A DNA stretch of 50,765 nucleotides from an uncultured Eubacteriales bacterium (GCA_900553265.1 USDD01000004.1:1-50765), one strand, 5' to 3'. Counted from the stretch's first letter, positions 15,862 to 26,000 are shown. Numbers and translations: made by a program. Notes: generated by a model from the sequence alone, not told the origin.

Positions 15862-15899
15862 TCGACGTCTCCTCTGATGATGAAATAAATGCGCTGGTC

Positions 15900-16178
15900 T
15901 CAATCCCTGAGCCGCACGGTCGCGTCGCCCGCGACGCGGGACAGGCAGGCCAGCCGCCAGCCCTCCGCGTAGTCCGTATCGCTGATGTAGAAGGACTTCG
16001 GAGAATCGAGATGGCCCTCTACCAGCTGCACCAGACATTTGCCGCAGGAGCCGTTGCCGGAGCAGGGCGCGTTGACGGCGATTCCCGCCCGGCGGGCCAC
16101 CTTCAGCAGATTTTCGCCCGCGGCTGCGGAGACGAGCGCGTCCGGCTCGTCCTCGCAGCGAAAGGTAATTAAGAACAT
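15900..16178 (-). CDS. 2Fe-2S ferredoxin domain protein
   Basis: 92 aa, one domain. Four cluster ligands follow the plant-type pattern: Cys39, Cys45 and Cys48 in CSGNGSCGKC, and Cys78 in RLACLS. The size and sequence resemble the N-terminal ferredoxin module of RACo/AcsV, the ATP-dependent reductive activator of the corrinoid protein, but the large ATPase part is absent and the reading frame ends cleanly. It begins three bases after the acsB stop without a clear Shine-Dalgarno site, which suggests coupled translation. Electron transfer to ACS or another partner is plausible but not shown. Confidence 0.85.
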   Translation of the reverse strand: MFLITFRCEDEPDALVSAAAGENLLKVARRAGIAVNAPCSGNGSCGKCLVQLVEGHLDSPKSFYISDTDYAEGWRLACLSRVAGDATVRLRD

Positions 16179-16181
16179 TGT

Positions 16182-18311
16182 TTACATGATGGGATCCATG
16201 CCCAGCGCGGGATGGCCCTTTTCGGTCAGGAAGTCCACCAGCTCGGCGCTGTCGGTGGTGATGGTCTCGTCGGCGATCATGTCGGCGAAATTATCGATGC
16301 CGTACAGCTCCTTGGCGGTCTTGTTCAGGCGCGGCGCAACGTCGTCCTTGAGCTCCTTGGGCATCCAGACGATGCGCTCGATGCCGCCCTCGGCCTTGGC
16401 AAACTTCTTGGACGAGATGAAGTGGCGGCCGTGGCCCATGAAGCCCGGGGTCTGCACGCCGCCGCCGGTCATGCTGGCCAGCTCGCCGAAGGTCATGCCA
16501 GAGGGAGTCATGCCGCTGTATTCGCGGTTGACGATAATCAGGCCGTTGGCCTCGGGCAGAATGCCGCAGATGCACTCGAAGCAGCCGCAGGAGGTCATGG
16601 GATCCTCGAGGATGGAGTACAGCGTCACGGTCTCCACCGCGCCCTGAGTGGCCTCGGCCACGGCTTCGTTGACGGTGGTGTACGCGCCGGTGCGCTCATC
16701 GGTGCAGCCGGTCTTGGCGATGGGGCGGCAGGGGCCGGTGGGGTTGAGCTGGTTGGTGGCCTTCGCGTCCAGCCAGGAAACCGCGCCGCACAGGCCGAGG
16801 CGCTCGGGCGTGACCACGCAGCAGTGCGCGGGCGCGAAGCTCTGACACAGCGTGCAGGTGTAGAACGTGTCCACGCTCTCGTCGGTCATGGAGGCCAGAC
16901 GGTCGTCGCGGCGGTCGTAGGTGGGCATGGCCTCCTCTTTGAGGATCTTCTCGGCCTTGACGGGATCGGTGACCAGCGTGACTTCGCACTTGTCCACCAC
17001 CGCGTCGAACTCGTCCATAATCATATTGTAGAGAACTTCGCCGAAATGCTTCAGGCGCAGGCCCTTTTCGTAGGCCTCGTTGCTGATGCGGATGCGGAAC
17101 TGATTGCGCTGGCCGGTGTGCATCACGCCCTCCATGTAGTTGAACCACGTGTGGATGTGACGCTCGATGACCGACTCAAAGTCGGGCTGCATGTGCGCGC
17201 CCGCGACCTTGATGCAGGTGGCCAGCGGATATTCGGTCTCGCCGGAGTCGATGTCCGGGCCGTCGATGGTGATTTTATGATCCTCCACCTCTTCGGGCGG
17301 AGCCATGCGCACCAGCTCGCAGGTGACGTTCTTGCCGGAGTAGAACTCGACCTTCATGTCCTTCTTGCGGATGATTTCGCCCTCGAAGGCCGCGGCGAAG
17401 GCCACGGGGATGGGCAGCTCCTTGACCTTGATCTTGATGGAGCGCAGCTGCAGCGACTTCTTCACCGTCTGCGCGTGGTCGGTCTCGGATTCCAGCGCGC
17501 CGGGCACCTGATTTTCGCCCAGATCCACGTCGGCAATCACCGGGAAGCCCAGGGCGATGGCGCCCGCGCCCGCGGAGACGACCACCTCGTTCAGCGCGCC
17601 GAAGGTGTTGACGAAGGCGGGAACGCGCTCCTTGGTGTAGGCCAGCAGGCCGGCCAGATCGCCGGGCTGCACGCCGCCGAAGATCAGCGCCGCGCGGATG
17701 GCGACGGTGACGACGTGGATGACCGCGGTCACGTCGTGGCCCAGCGGCACCACGCGGAACTCGAGGCCCAGCTTCACGCCGCCCTCGGCCGCCTGCTCGA
17801 TCACGTCGCCCACCAGGAAGGTCAGCAGACCCTTGGACTGATAGTCCTTGACCACGGCGACCGTCGCCGCGGGATCGTCGGCCTTGCCCAGCACCGCGGC
17901 CACGCCGGGGATGTCGCCGGTGACCAGCGGAACGCCCAGCGAGCGGATGACCGGATCGGGCACGAAGCCGATGCCGCTGTCGTTTTCATAGGGGTTTGCG
18001 CTTTCCACATATTTCAGACCCTCGAGGATCTCCGCGCCTACGGCGGTGGCCAGACCGGCGTTCAGCGCGTCGCCCAGCTCGGGCTTGTTGGAGATCAGGC
18101 TCTTGAGCACGCCGACGCAGGCGGGCAGATCGCCCAGCTTGGTCACCTTCACGCCCGTGGCCGCGTAGATCGTCGGGAAGAAGTACGCCGTGTCCGGGAA
18201 GGCGGCCTTCGCGTCCGCGCCGTACTTTTCAATGGCCGCGTTGACGGCATTTTCCGTCAGTCCCGCCACTGCGTTGGAGCCTGCGAAAATCAGATCGGTT
18301 AAAGCACTCAT
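16182..18311 (-). CDS. acsB: acetyl-CoA synthase (CODH/ACS beta subunit)
   Basis: 709 aa, full length for bacterial AcsB. It joins a methyl group, CO and CoA to acetyl-CoA at the nickel A-cluster. All ligands are visible: Cys486, Cys489, Cys498 and Cys508 in TCTLCQSFAPAHCCVVTPERLGLCG for the Fe4S4 unit, and Cys575-Gly-Cys577 in SCGCFECI for the distal nickel. The numbering is offset by 20 from the Moorella enzyme (506/509/518/528, 595/597). The ATG at 18311 follows GGGGG; the frame stays open upstream but has no site there. No CODH, corrinoid protein or methyltransferase genes are nearby, which is unusual. Ferredoxin and DUF3786 genes follow. Confidence 0.95.
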   Translation of the reverse strand: MSALTDLIFAGSNAVAGLTENAVNAAIEKYGADAKAAFPDTAYFFPTIYAATGVKVTKLGDLPACVGVLKSLISNKPELGDALNAGLATAVGAEILEGLKYVESANPYENDSGIGFVPDPVIRSLGVPLVTGDIPGVAAVLGKADDPAATVAVVKDYQSKGLLTFLVGDVIEQAAEGGVKLGLEFRVVPLGHDVTAVIHVVTVAIRAALIFGGVQPGDLAGLLAYTKERVPAFVNTFGALNEVVVSAGAGAIALGFPVIADVDLGENQVPGALESETDHAQTVKKSLQLRSIKIKVKELPIPVAFAAAFEGEIIRKKDMKVEFYSGKNVTCELVRMAPPEEVEDHKITIDGPDIDSGETEYPLATCIKVAGAHMQPDFESVIERHIHTWFNYMEGVMHTGQRNQFRIRISNEAYEKGLRLKHFGEVLYNMIMDEFDAVVDKCEVTLVTDPVKAEKILKEEAMPTYDRRDDRLASMTDESVDTFYTCTLCQSFAPAHCCVVTPERLGLCGAVSWLDAKATNQLNPTGPCRPIAKTGCTDERTGAYTTVNEAVAEATQGAVETVTLYSILEDPMTSCGCFECICGILPEANGLIIVNREYSGMTPSGMTFGELASMTGGGVQTPGFMGHGRHFISSKKFAKAEGGIERIVWMPKELKDDVAPRLNKTAKELYGIDNFADMIADETITTDSAELVDFLTEKGHPALGMDPIM

Positions 18312-18387
18312 GATGGATCCCCCTTTGTTCAGAATGTGAATGTTGTCTTTCGAACCATAGATTGGATACATGGCTCTTAATACGATT

Positions 18388-18416
18388 ATTATACGGCGAG
18401 AGGCGACAAAAATCAA
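18388..18416 (-). promoter_or_regulatory. promoter of acsB
   Basis: On the minus strand: TTGATT (18416-18411), 17-bp spacer, TATAAT (18393-18388). The -35 box lies in the T-rich tail of the terminator of the upstream HPt gene. Confidence 0.8.
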
Positions 18417-18442
18417 CCCCCGGCGGAGAATTCCGTCGGGGG
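18406..18442 (-). terminator. terminator of the HPt operon
   Basis: On the minus strand: CCCCGACGG, loop AATTCT, CCGCCGGGG, then TTGATTTTTG. It overlaps the -35 region of the acsB promoter. Confidence 0.8.
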
Positions 18443-18454
18443 CAAGGGAAAAAC

Positions 18455-18805
18455 TCAGGCACTGAGGCGGCTCAGGGCCTCGGTCAGCTCCGAATGCGCC
18501 CGCACCACGTCCTCCAGCAGCGCCCGGTCGGTCAGCGGCCTGTCGCCGCGCAGGTGCTCCGTCAGCGCCGAGGCGGCGGTTTGCAGATGGGGAAAGCCCA
18601 GATTCTGCGCCACGCCCTTGAGCGTGTGGGCCGCGAGAAAGGCGGCGGGCCAGTTCTGCGCGTTCACGGCAGCCTGAAGCTGGCCGAAGGTGGGGTCGCT
18701 TGCGTACATGCGCACGAAGCGGGCGAGCATCTGCTCGCTGGGAATGCGCATAAGCACGGCGGACACGTCGCCGCCGATGGCGGCGTAGAATTCGGAAAGC
18801 GTCAT
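18455..18805 (-). CDS. HPt (histidine phosphotransfer) domain protein
   Basis: 116 aa, one helical-bundle domain. The phospho-acceptor His is in AAHTLKGVAQNLGF (about residue 60), matching the HPt signature HxLKGxxxxxG. Its ATG overlaps the stop of the large REC/HD-GYP/GGDEF gene by four bases, so the two are translated together. It most likely passes phosphate to or from that protein's receiver domain. No hybrid kinase is encoded nearby, so the phosphate source must lie elsewhere. Confidence 0.9.
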   Translation of the reverse strand: MTLSEFYAAIGGDVSAVLMRIPSEQMLARFVRMYASDPTFGQLQAAVNAQNWPAAFLAAHTLKGVAQNLGFPHLQTAASALTEHLRGDRPLTDRALLEDVVRAHSELTEALSRLSA

Positions 18806-21171
18806 GGCTGGTCTCCCTTCTGCGCGTCCAGACGGGCCTTGTTTTCATACATTTTCAGGTCGGCCTGCCGGACGGCTTCCTTTAATGGGCGCACGCGGTA
18901 CGCGCCGCCGATGCTGATGCTCAGGCGCACCTCGGGATGCTCGGGCAGCGGCGCGCGGCGCACGGCTTCCTGAATCTGAAGCAGACGACGGCTGAACGCG
19001 CCGCTTTCGATATTGCCGAAGATCAGCAGAAACTCGTCGCCGCCATAGCGAATCAGCGTGTCCGTGCTGCGGATGCAGGACAGCACCGTGCCGGCGACGC
19101 TCTTGAGGGCCTCGTCGCCTACGGCGTGGCCGAACACGTCGTTGATCTGCTTGAAATGGTCCACGTCCAGCATGGCGACGCCGTCGGCGTTTTCATAGCG
19201 GGAGGCGAAATGGTTCAGATACAGCCGCGAATAGGCCTGCGTCAGCGCGTCGCGATAGAAGTTCAGCATCAGCATGCCCGCGCGCTCGGGCATCTGGTTC
19301 TGGGCGCTGGAGATGGATGCGTCGTCGATGCGCGAGGCGATTTCCAGCACGCAGCGCCGCTTTCCCACGGTCAGGAACCGGGACAGCACGAAGTACAGCG
19401 CCGAGCCGCTGCTCTCCAGCTTGCTCGTCCAGCTCTGATCCTCCGCGGCGCGGGAGGAGCTGCAGTTGGCGCAGGGCTGGCCGCTGTTCCAGGTCTCATA
19501 GCAGAGTCGGCCCGTGTCCATCAGCTTGCCGTCCGCCGTCAGGCTCAGCACCCGGCAGGTTTTGGGATCCACCAGGCGCACGATTTCGAAGACCTTCTCC
19601 AGACCGCGCAGCAGCGCCGCCGGCTCCACGTCGCTCTCGGAAAGGTGCAGAAGCCCCTGAGCGACCACCTCGTCGTGCACGTCGGTGAACTGGCCGATCA
19701 CGCTGTCGCACCGGCGGCTTTCGCGCTCCCACAGCGTGCGCGCGCGGAGCCGGTGCCAGCGCTTTTGGCCGTGAACCGAAATCAACGCCCGCATCTCCAC
19801 GTCCGGGCTGTCCGGCGTGGCGCCGCGCACCAGCTCCAGCAGGCGGCTTTTATCCGTCTGGCTGAGCAGATCCACGTCGTCGCCCTCGCTCAGATAGAGC
19901 GCCCGGACGCGGTCGCGCGGCTCGGCGTACCAGTCGGTGCAGACGACTCTGTTCAGCGCGCGGTCATATTCGAACTGAATGCCGCCGCATTCCTGAGCAA
20001 AGAACGCCGACTTGGCCTTCTCCAGGGCGAGAACGCGCAGATCGTGGTCGCCCGGCGGCAGCGAGCGGTTCTGGAGTACCTCGGCGGCCAGATGGCGCGC
20101 CTCGGACTGCACGTCGAAGGCTTTGCTGCTGGTGGTCAGGAAGGCGTACAGCTCGTCCCGGGACGCGTCCAGACACTGCATCAGCAGCGGGTTGAACGCG
20201 CCGCACCGGCCGTCGTGAATCATCTCCATGGCCTTGTCGAAGGGAATGGCTTTGCGATAGCAGCGGTCGCTGGTCAGCGCGTCGAACACGTCGGCCAGCG
20301 CGACCACCTGCGCGGCGATGGAGATCTCGTCGCCCTTCAGCCCGTCGGGATAGCCGTTGCCGTCCCAGCGCTCGTGATGGTGGCGGCAGACGTCCCGGGC
20401 CATGCGGACGAAGGGATCACCGTCGGAGCCGGGCATGTTCTGCAGCAGCGCGTCGCCGAGGGCGGCGTGGGATTTCATGATTTCCATTTCCCGGTCGTCC
20501 AGCGGTCCGGGCTTGTTGAGAATTTCCTCGGGAATGCAGATTTTGCCGACGTCGTGCAGCGCGGACAGATTGGTAATCATCGAAATGTCCGATTCGCTCA
20601 GCGGGTAGCGGTCGGTCAGCCTGATCAGCCGGTGCAGCAGCACGTCCGTGAGTACGCGCATGTGCAGAATGTGGGTGCCGGTCTCGTGGTTGCGGGCTTC
20701 GATGACATGGCTGAGCACGTTGACCATGGCGCTGTTGTTTTTTTCGCGCTCATAGACCTGCTCCTCCACCAGATGCACCAGCTGCTTCTGCCGGGCGTAG
20801 AGAAAAAGCGTGTTGCGCACGCGGCGCTGAACGATGGCCAGATTGAAGGGGCGGTTGATATAGTCCACCGCGCCGAGGTCGTAGGCCTTTTGGATAATGC
20901 GCACGTCCTCCTCGGCGGAGAGGACGATGACCGGAATTTCATCGCTTCCGTACTGTTGCTTTAGGATGTTCAGCACGCCGAAGCCGTCGAGCTGAGGCAT
21001 GCGGATATCCAGCAGCATCAGATCGACGTCGGGATTCTGGGACAGCTGCTCCAGCGCCTGCAGGCCGTTGCCCGCAAACAGATAGTCGTAATCGCTGCCC
21101 AGACCCTCGGAGAGGATTTCGCGATTCATTGCCGAATCGTCTACGATGAGTATCTTTTGTTTCGTTTCCAC
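18802..21171 (-). CDS. REC / HD-GYP / PAS-like / GGDEF cyclic-di-GMP protein
   Basis: 789 aa, cytoplasmic. The order is: receiver (1-120) with Asp55 in LMLLDIRMPQLDG, but with Arg in YINRPF where the switch Lys is expected; HD-GYP phosphodiesterase (about 145-345) with HDVGK and HHERWDGNGYPDGL intact; two PAS-like segments, the second with a Cys cluster CYETWNSGQPCANC; and a diguanylate cyclase domain (about 620-785) with RYGGDEFLLIF and an inhibitory-site RSTD exactly five residues before GGDEF. Both opposing activities look functional. The start is GTG at 21171, nine bases after GGAAGG. It is co-transcribed with the HPt gene. Confidence 0.92.
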   Translation of the reverse strand: METKQKILIVDDSAMNREILSEGLGSDYDYLFAGNGLQALEQLSQNPDVDLMLLDIRMPQLDGFGVLNILKQQYGSDEIPVIVLSAEEDVRIIQKAYDLGAVDYINRPFNLAIVQRRVRNTLFLYARQKQLVHLVEEQVYEREKNNSAMVNVLSHVIEARNHETGTHILHMRVLTDVLLHRLIRLTDRYPLSESDISMITNLSALHDVGKICIPEEILNKPGPLDDREMEIMKSHAALGDALLQNMPGSDGDPFVRMARDVCRHHHERWDGNGYPDGLKGDEISIAAQVVALADVFDALTSDRCYRKAIPFDKAMEMIHDGRCGAFNPLLMQCLDASRDELYAFLTTSSKAFDVQSEARHLAAEVLQNRSLPPGDHDLRVLALEKAKSAFFAQECGGIQFEYDRALNRVVCTDWYAEPRDRVRALYLSEGDDVDLLSQTDKSRLLELVRGATPDSPDVEMRALISVHGQKRWHRLRARTLWERESRRCDSVIGQFTDVHDEVVAQGLLHLSESDVEPAALLRGLEKVFEIVRLVDPKTCRVLSLTADGKLMDTGRLCYETWNSGQPCANCSSSRAAEDQSWTSKLESSGSALYFVLSRFLTVGKRRCVLEIASRIDDASISSAQNQMPERAGMLMLNFYRDALTQAYSRLYLNHFASRYENADGVAMLDVDHFKQINDVFGHAVGDEALKSVAGTVLSCIRSTDTLIRYGGDEFLLIFGNIESGAFSRRLLQIQEAVRRAPLPEHPEVRLSISIGGAYRVRPLKEAVRQADLKMYENKARLDAQKGDQP

Positions 21172-21266
21172 GGGAGTTTTCCTTCCGCGCGTCCCCGCCA
21201 GAGAGGACGCGGTCGCCTTGACATCGCGTGAGCGACGCTTTCCTTTATAGATTCCTTATTTGCATA

Positions 21267-21295
21267 ATTATAGCTCGAACGCCGGAACATCTCAA
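21267..21295 (-). promoter_or_regulatory. promoter of the REC/HD-GYP/GGDEF-HPt operon
   Basis: On the minus strand: TTGAGA (21295-21290), 17-bp spacer, TATAAT (21272-21267), about 95 bp before the GTG start. Confidence 0.7.
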
Positions 21296-21335
21296 GAGGG
21301 TATTCACGGAGTACGAAAAAAGTCAAAATGTGTGT

Positions 21336-21374
21336 AACCAAACAGACAGGCGGCTCCGCAGAGCCGTCCGTCTG
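21336..21374 (-). terminator. terminator of the first MATE gene
   Basis: CAGACAGGCGGCTC (21343-21356) and GAGCCGTCCGTCTG (21361-21374) form a stem with one mismatch. On the minus strand TTTGGTT follows. Confidence 0.75.
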
Positions 21375-21387
21375 AAAAATCTGTTGG

Positions 21388-22812
21388 TCAGCGCGCCGGC
21401 GCTTCATCATTCCGCGTCAGCGTGCGCACCCAGCGATAGCGGTTGCAGACGATGGCGTTGGGAATGCACTTGAGCAGCTGGTCGGCCTTCAGGAAGCAGA
21501 AGGTGACCACCGGCGGGAAGCGGAACACGAAGGCGCTGAGATAGGCCGAGGGAATGGTGAACAGCCACATGAACAGATTGTCCACCACGGCGGTGTACTT
21601 CGTGTCGCCGCCGCCGGCGATGACGCCGCCCTCCACGGGATATTCGTAGCACGAGCCGACGATGGCCACGCTGAGCACCGTCAGAAAGCTCAGCGCCAGC
21701 GCCTTCGTCTCCTCGGATACGGTGTAAAAGTCCACGATGGCGTCCTTCAGCAGGAACATCAGCCCGCCGAACACCACGCCGATGATGAGCAGGATGGCCT
21801 GAATGGTCTTGGAATAGGGCTTCACCAGATGCAGATCGCCCCGGCCCACGGTCTTGCCGATGACCACCGAGGAGGCGTTGGCGCAGGCCATGCCGAACAC
21901 GGCGAAGATCTGGAACACGACCACGGCAATGCTGTTGGCGGCGATGACCGCGGCGCTGATGTGGCCCAGCACGGCGGTCTGCGCCGCCTGCGCCACGCCC
22001 CAGAGCATGCCGCTGACGGCGATGGGCAGCGCCACCTTGACGTAATCCTTCAGATAGGTAAAGTCGAAGCGCAGCAGGTCGGTCAGCTTCATCCGGAGCT
22101 TTTTGTCCGCCAGCAGCACGTAGCCCACGATGATGAGCAGCTCCACCGTGCGGCTGACCAGCGTGGCGATGGCCGCGCCTACCACGCCCAGCTCCGGCGC
22201 GCCGAAGCTGCCGTAGATCAGGCAGCTGTTCAGAGCGACGTTGATGATGATGGTGCTCACGGACATGACCGTGCCGATGGCGGCGGTCTCCACGCTCTGC
22301 AGGGAGTACATCAGCGAATTGGACACGGCGAAGATCAGATACGTCCAGCAGATGACGCGCAGATAGCGCGCGCCCTCGGCCACGACGGCCTGATCGTTGG
22401 TGAACAGGGACAGCAGCTGCGTGGGAATCAGCTGGGCGGCGGCGAAGAAGATCAGCCCGACGACGAAGCCGAACTTCACGCCGATGCTGATGATCTTTTT
22501 GATGGGCTCGGTGCGGCGCTGTCCCCAGTACTGGGAGGCCAGCACCACGATGCCCATGCCGATGCCGGCGGCGATCTGCTGCAGCGTGAACTGGAGCTGG
22601 TTCACCAGCGTCGCGCCGGACAGCGACAGTTCCGAATAGCGCCCCAGCATGAGGTTGTCGGCCATGTTTACGGCCAGCGCCGCCAGCTGCTGAAGCACGA
22701 TGACGAACATCAGCGGGAAGAACGTGCGATAGAACACGGGATCCCTCGTGAAAACGCCCAGAACCTTTTTCTCCGTGTCCGGCGGCAGCGGCGTGTATTT
22801 CTGCTTTCTCAA
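21388..22812 (-). CDS. MATE-family efflux transporter
   Basis: 474 aa, about 12 membrane spans in two similar halves. MATE features include FFPLMFVIVLQQLAALAVNMADNLMLGR near the N-terminus, GIVVLASQYWGQRR, and the second-half repeat SSVVIGKTVGRGD. Such proteins export drugs or metabolites using Na+ or H+ gradients. The chosen start is TTG at 22812, eight bases after GGGAG; a TTG 42 bases upstream has no ribosome site. It is monocistronic with a terminator. The substrate is unknown. Confidence 0.9.
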   Translation of the reverse strand: MRKQKYTPLPPDTEKKVLGVFTRDPVFYRTFFPLMFVIVLQQLAALAVNMADNLMLGRYSELSLSGATLVNQLQFTLQQIAAGIGMGIVVLASQYWGQRRTEPIKKIISIGVKFGFVVGLIFFAAAQLIPTQLLSLFTNDQAVVAEGARYLRVICWTYLIFAVSNSLMYSLQSVETAAIGTVMSVSTIIINVALNSCLIYGSFGAPELGVVGAAIATLVSRTVELLIIVGYVLLADKKLRMKLTDLLRFDFTYLKDYVKVALPIAVSGMLWGVAQAAQTAVLGHISAAVIAANSIAVVVFQIFAVFGMACANASSVVIGKTVGRGDLHLVKPYSKTIQAILLIIGVVFGGLMFLLKDAIVDFYTVSEETKALALSFLTVLSVAIVGSCYEYPVEGGVIAGGGDTKYTAVVDNLFMWLFTIPSAYLSAFVFRFPPVVTFCFLKADQLLKCIPNAIVCNRYRWVRTLTRNDEAPAR

Positions 22813-22959
22813 TGGAAAAGCTCCCTTCCTATTTATTATTGATCTTTCAGACAAGCCAGACCATTATGCCATGCCCATATGAAATTGCGCCGGGGAAACG
22901 CGTCAAATCAGCGTAAATTCTATGGAAAACGCCTTTTTGTCGGCAGAGCTTTTTTTCCC

Positions 22960-22988
22960 TTGACAATCGGAAAAAAGCAGGGTATCCT
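22960..22988 (+). promoter_or_regulatory. promoter of the GH106-like gene
   Basis: TTGACA (22960-22965), 17-bp spacer, TATCCT (22983-22988), 68 bp before the start codon. Confidence 0.75.
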
Positions 22989-23055
22989 TTTGGTGGAAAA
23001 TGGAAGCGTGAGCCGCTTTCGATGAATCGCAAAGGAAAAACGGGAGGAATACGAC

Positions 23056-26000
23056 ATGCTGTATCCCAAATCAACGGAAAAGAACCTCAGCCCCGAGCTG
23101 TTCCGCCATCCGGGCAGCGAGTATCGCGGCGCGCCCTTCTGGGCGTGGAACTGCGAGCTGGATCGCGGCGAGCTGCTCTGGCAACTGGAGGTGCTCAAGG
23201 AGATGGGCCTGGGCGGCGCGCACATGCACGTGCGCACGGGCATGGCCACGCCCTATCTCAGCGACGAGCACATGGCGCTGGTGGGCGCCTGCGTGGAAAA
23301 GTGCAAGCAGGAAAGCATGCTGGCGTGGCTGTACGACGAGGATCGCTGGCCCTCCGGCGCGGCGGGCGGCCTTCTGACGAAGGATCCGAAGTATCGCGCG
23401 CGGCATCTGCTGCTGACCACCAAGCCCTACGGCCAGGCCAGCGCGGAGGACATTCAGGAGGCCTCCGCCCGCACGGGCCGATCGGAGAACGGAACGCTGC
23501 TGGCCTGCTACGACGTGCGGCTGGACGAAAACGGCTGTCTCGCCAGCGCAGCGCGCATCGACGAAAATGCTCCGGCTCAGGGCCGCAAGTGGTACGCCTA
23601 TGTGGAGACCGACCGGCCCAACCCGTGGTACAACAACCAGACCTATGCCAACACGCTGGATCCGGCGACCATTCAGCGCTTTGTGGAGATCACCTACGAG
23701 CGCTATCTCGAAACCGTGGGCGAGGACTTCGGCGGCGCGGTGCCCGCCATCTTCACCGACGAGCCCCAGTTCTCCCACAAGACCACGCTGTCCTTTGCTC
23801 AGGAGGAGAAGGACGTGATGCTGCCCTGGACGGACGATCTGCCCGAGACCTTCCGCGCGGCCTATGGCGAGGAACTGGTCGACCATCTGCCGGAGCTGCT
23901 GTGGGAGCTGCCGGACGGAAAGATCTCCGTCGTGCGCTATCATTACCACGACCACATCGCCGAGCGCTTCGCCGAGGCCTTTGCCGACACCTGCGGCCGC
24001 TGGTGCGGCGAGCACGGCCTGATGCTCACGGGCCACATGATGGAGGAGCCCACGCTGTGCAGCCAGACGGCGGCGCTGGGCGAGACGATGCGCTCCTATC
24101 GCAGCTTCCAGCTGCCGGGCATCGACATGCTCTGCGCCCGGTTCGAGCTGACCACCGCCAAGCAGGCTCAGAGCGCCGTGCATCAGTACGGCCGCTGCGG
24201 CATGACCAGCGAGCTGTACGGCGTGACCGGCTGGGACTTCGACTTCCGCGGCCACAAGATTCACGGCGACTGGCAGGCCGCGCTGGGCGTGACCGTCCGC
24301 GTGCAGCACCTGTCATGGGTGTCCATGAAGGGCGAGGCCAAGCGCGACTATCCCGCATCCATCAGCTATCAGTCCCCGTGGTGGCGCGATTATTCCTACG
24401 TGGAGGATCACTTCGCCCGCCTGAACACCGCGCTGACCCGCGGCAAGCCCGTGGTGCGCGTGGGCGTGATTCATCCCGTGGAGAGCTACTGGCTCCACTG
24501 GGGCCCCGCCGAGCAGACCTACGGCGTGCGCCAGCAGCTGGACGAGCACTTCCAGAGCCTGACTGACTGGCTGCTCAACGGCGGAATCGACTTCGACTTC
24601 ATCAGCGAATCTCTGCTGCCCTCTCAGTGCGAAAAGGCCGGCGCGCCCCTTCAGGTGGGCGAGATGGCCTACGACGCGGTGGTGGTGCCGGGCTGCGAGA
24701 CGCTGCGCGCCACCACGCTGGAGCGGCTGGAGGCCTTCCAGAGGGCCGGCGGCCGGCTGATCTTCCTGGGCAATGCGCCCAGTTACACCGATGCGAAGCC
24801 CGACGACCGCGGCGCGAAGCTGTACGCTCAGTCTCAGCGGGCCGAGTTCAGCCAGGAGGCGGTGCTCACCGCGCTGGAGCCCGTGCGTCTGATCGACGTT
24901 CGCAACGAGGACGGCACGCGCACGGACAACCTCGTGCATCAGCTGCGCCGAGACGGCGACGGCCTGTGGCTGTTCCTCGCCCACAGCCGCGATCCCTACA
25001 ACAAGGACATTCCTCATCGTCAGGAGATTCGCCTGACCGTGGCGGGCGAGTACGCCGCGCAGATCTACGACACGCTTACCGGCGAGATTCGCCCGGCGGA
25101 CGCGCAGGCCGTCGGCGGCAGGACCGTCGTCCGCGCGGCGCTGTACGACCACGACAGCCTGCTGCTGCGTCTGGATCACGCGGCGGAGTTTCAGCGCCCG
25201 GTCGCGGCGGAGAATCGCGCGGCGAAGTCCGTGGCGGTTCCGGCGCTGGTGGACTATGAGCTGGACGAGCCGAACGTGCTGCTGCTGGACAAGGCAGAGA
25301 CGGCGCTGGACGCGGGCGAATATCGCCCCATGGAGGAGCTGCTGCGCGCGGACAACGCCCTGCGCCGGGAGCTGGGCTGGCCGCCGCGCATGAACGCCGT
25401 GGCGCAGCCATGGACGGTGCAGGAGGAAAAGACCGGGCACACCGTGCGCCTGCGCTTCACCGTGCGCTCGGAGATCCGCGTGGAGCGCGCGCTGCTGGCG
25501 CTGGAGGACGCGGAGATCGCGAAAATCTGGCTGAACGGACAGCCCGTCGCCGCGCGGCCCGAGGGCTATTACACCGACAAGAGCATCGGCACGGTGCCGC
25601 TGGGCGCGCTTGAGGCCGGAGTATCGACCATCGAGGTCGAGCTGCCCTTCGGACGGCGTACCAATGTGGAGTGGTGCTATCTGCTGGGCGGCTTCGGCGT
25701 GCGCATGCAGGGCGAGGAGCGCGTGCTGACGGCGCTGCCGGAGAAGCTGGGCTTCGACGACATTACCCGTCAGGGTCTGCCGCACTACGGCGGAAACGTC
25801 GTCTACCGCCTGCCCATCGAGACGGCGGCGGGCGAGCTGACTGTGAAGGTTCCCCATTACGACGGCGCGGCCATCCGCGTGTCGCTGGACGGCGAGGACA
25901 AGGGCCACGTGGTCTACGCGCCCTATGTGCTCTCGCTGGGCGAGGTGGAGGCCGGCGCGCACACGCTGGAGCTGACGCTGCTGGGCAACCGCCAGAACGC

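Noticed and set aside
18312..18848. The acsB reading frame stays open for another 179 codons upstream, through the HPt gene.
   Set aside because: The extension has no ribosome site, crosses a terminator and the acsB promoter, and overlaps the HPt gene in another frame. The ATG at 18311 with a GGGGG site gives the normal AcsB length.
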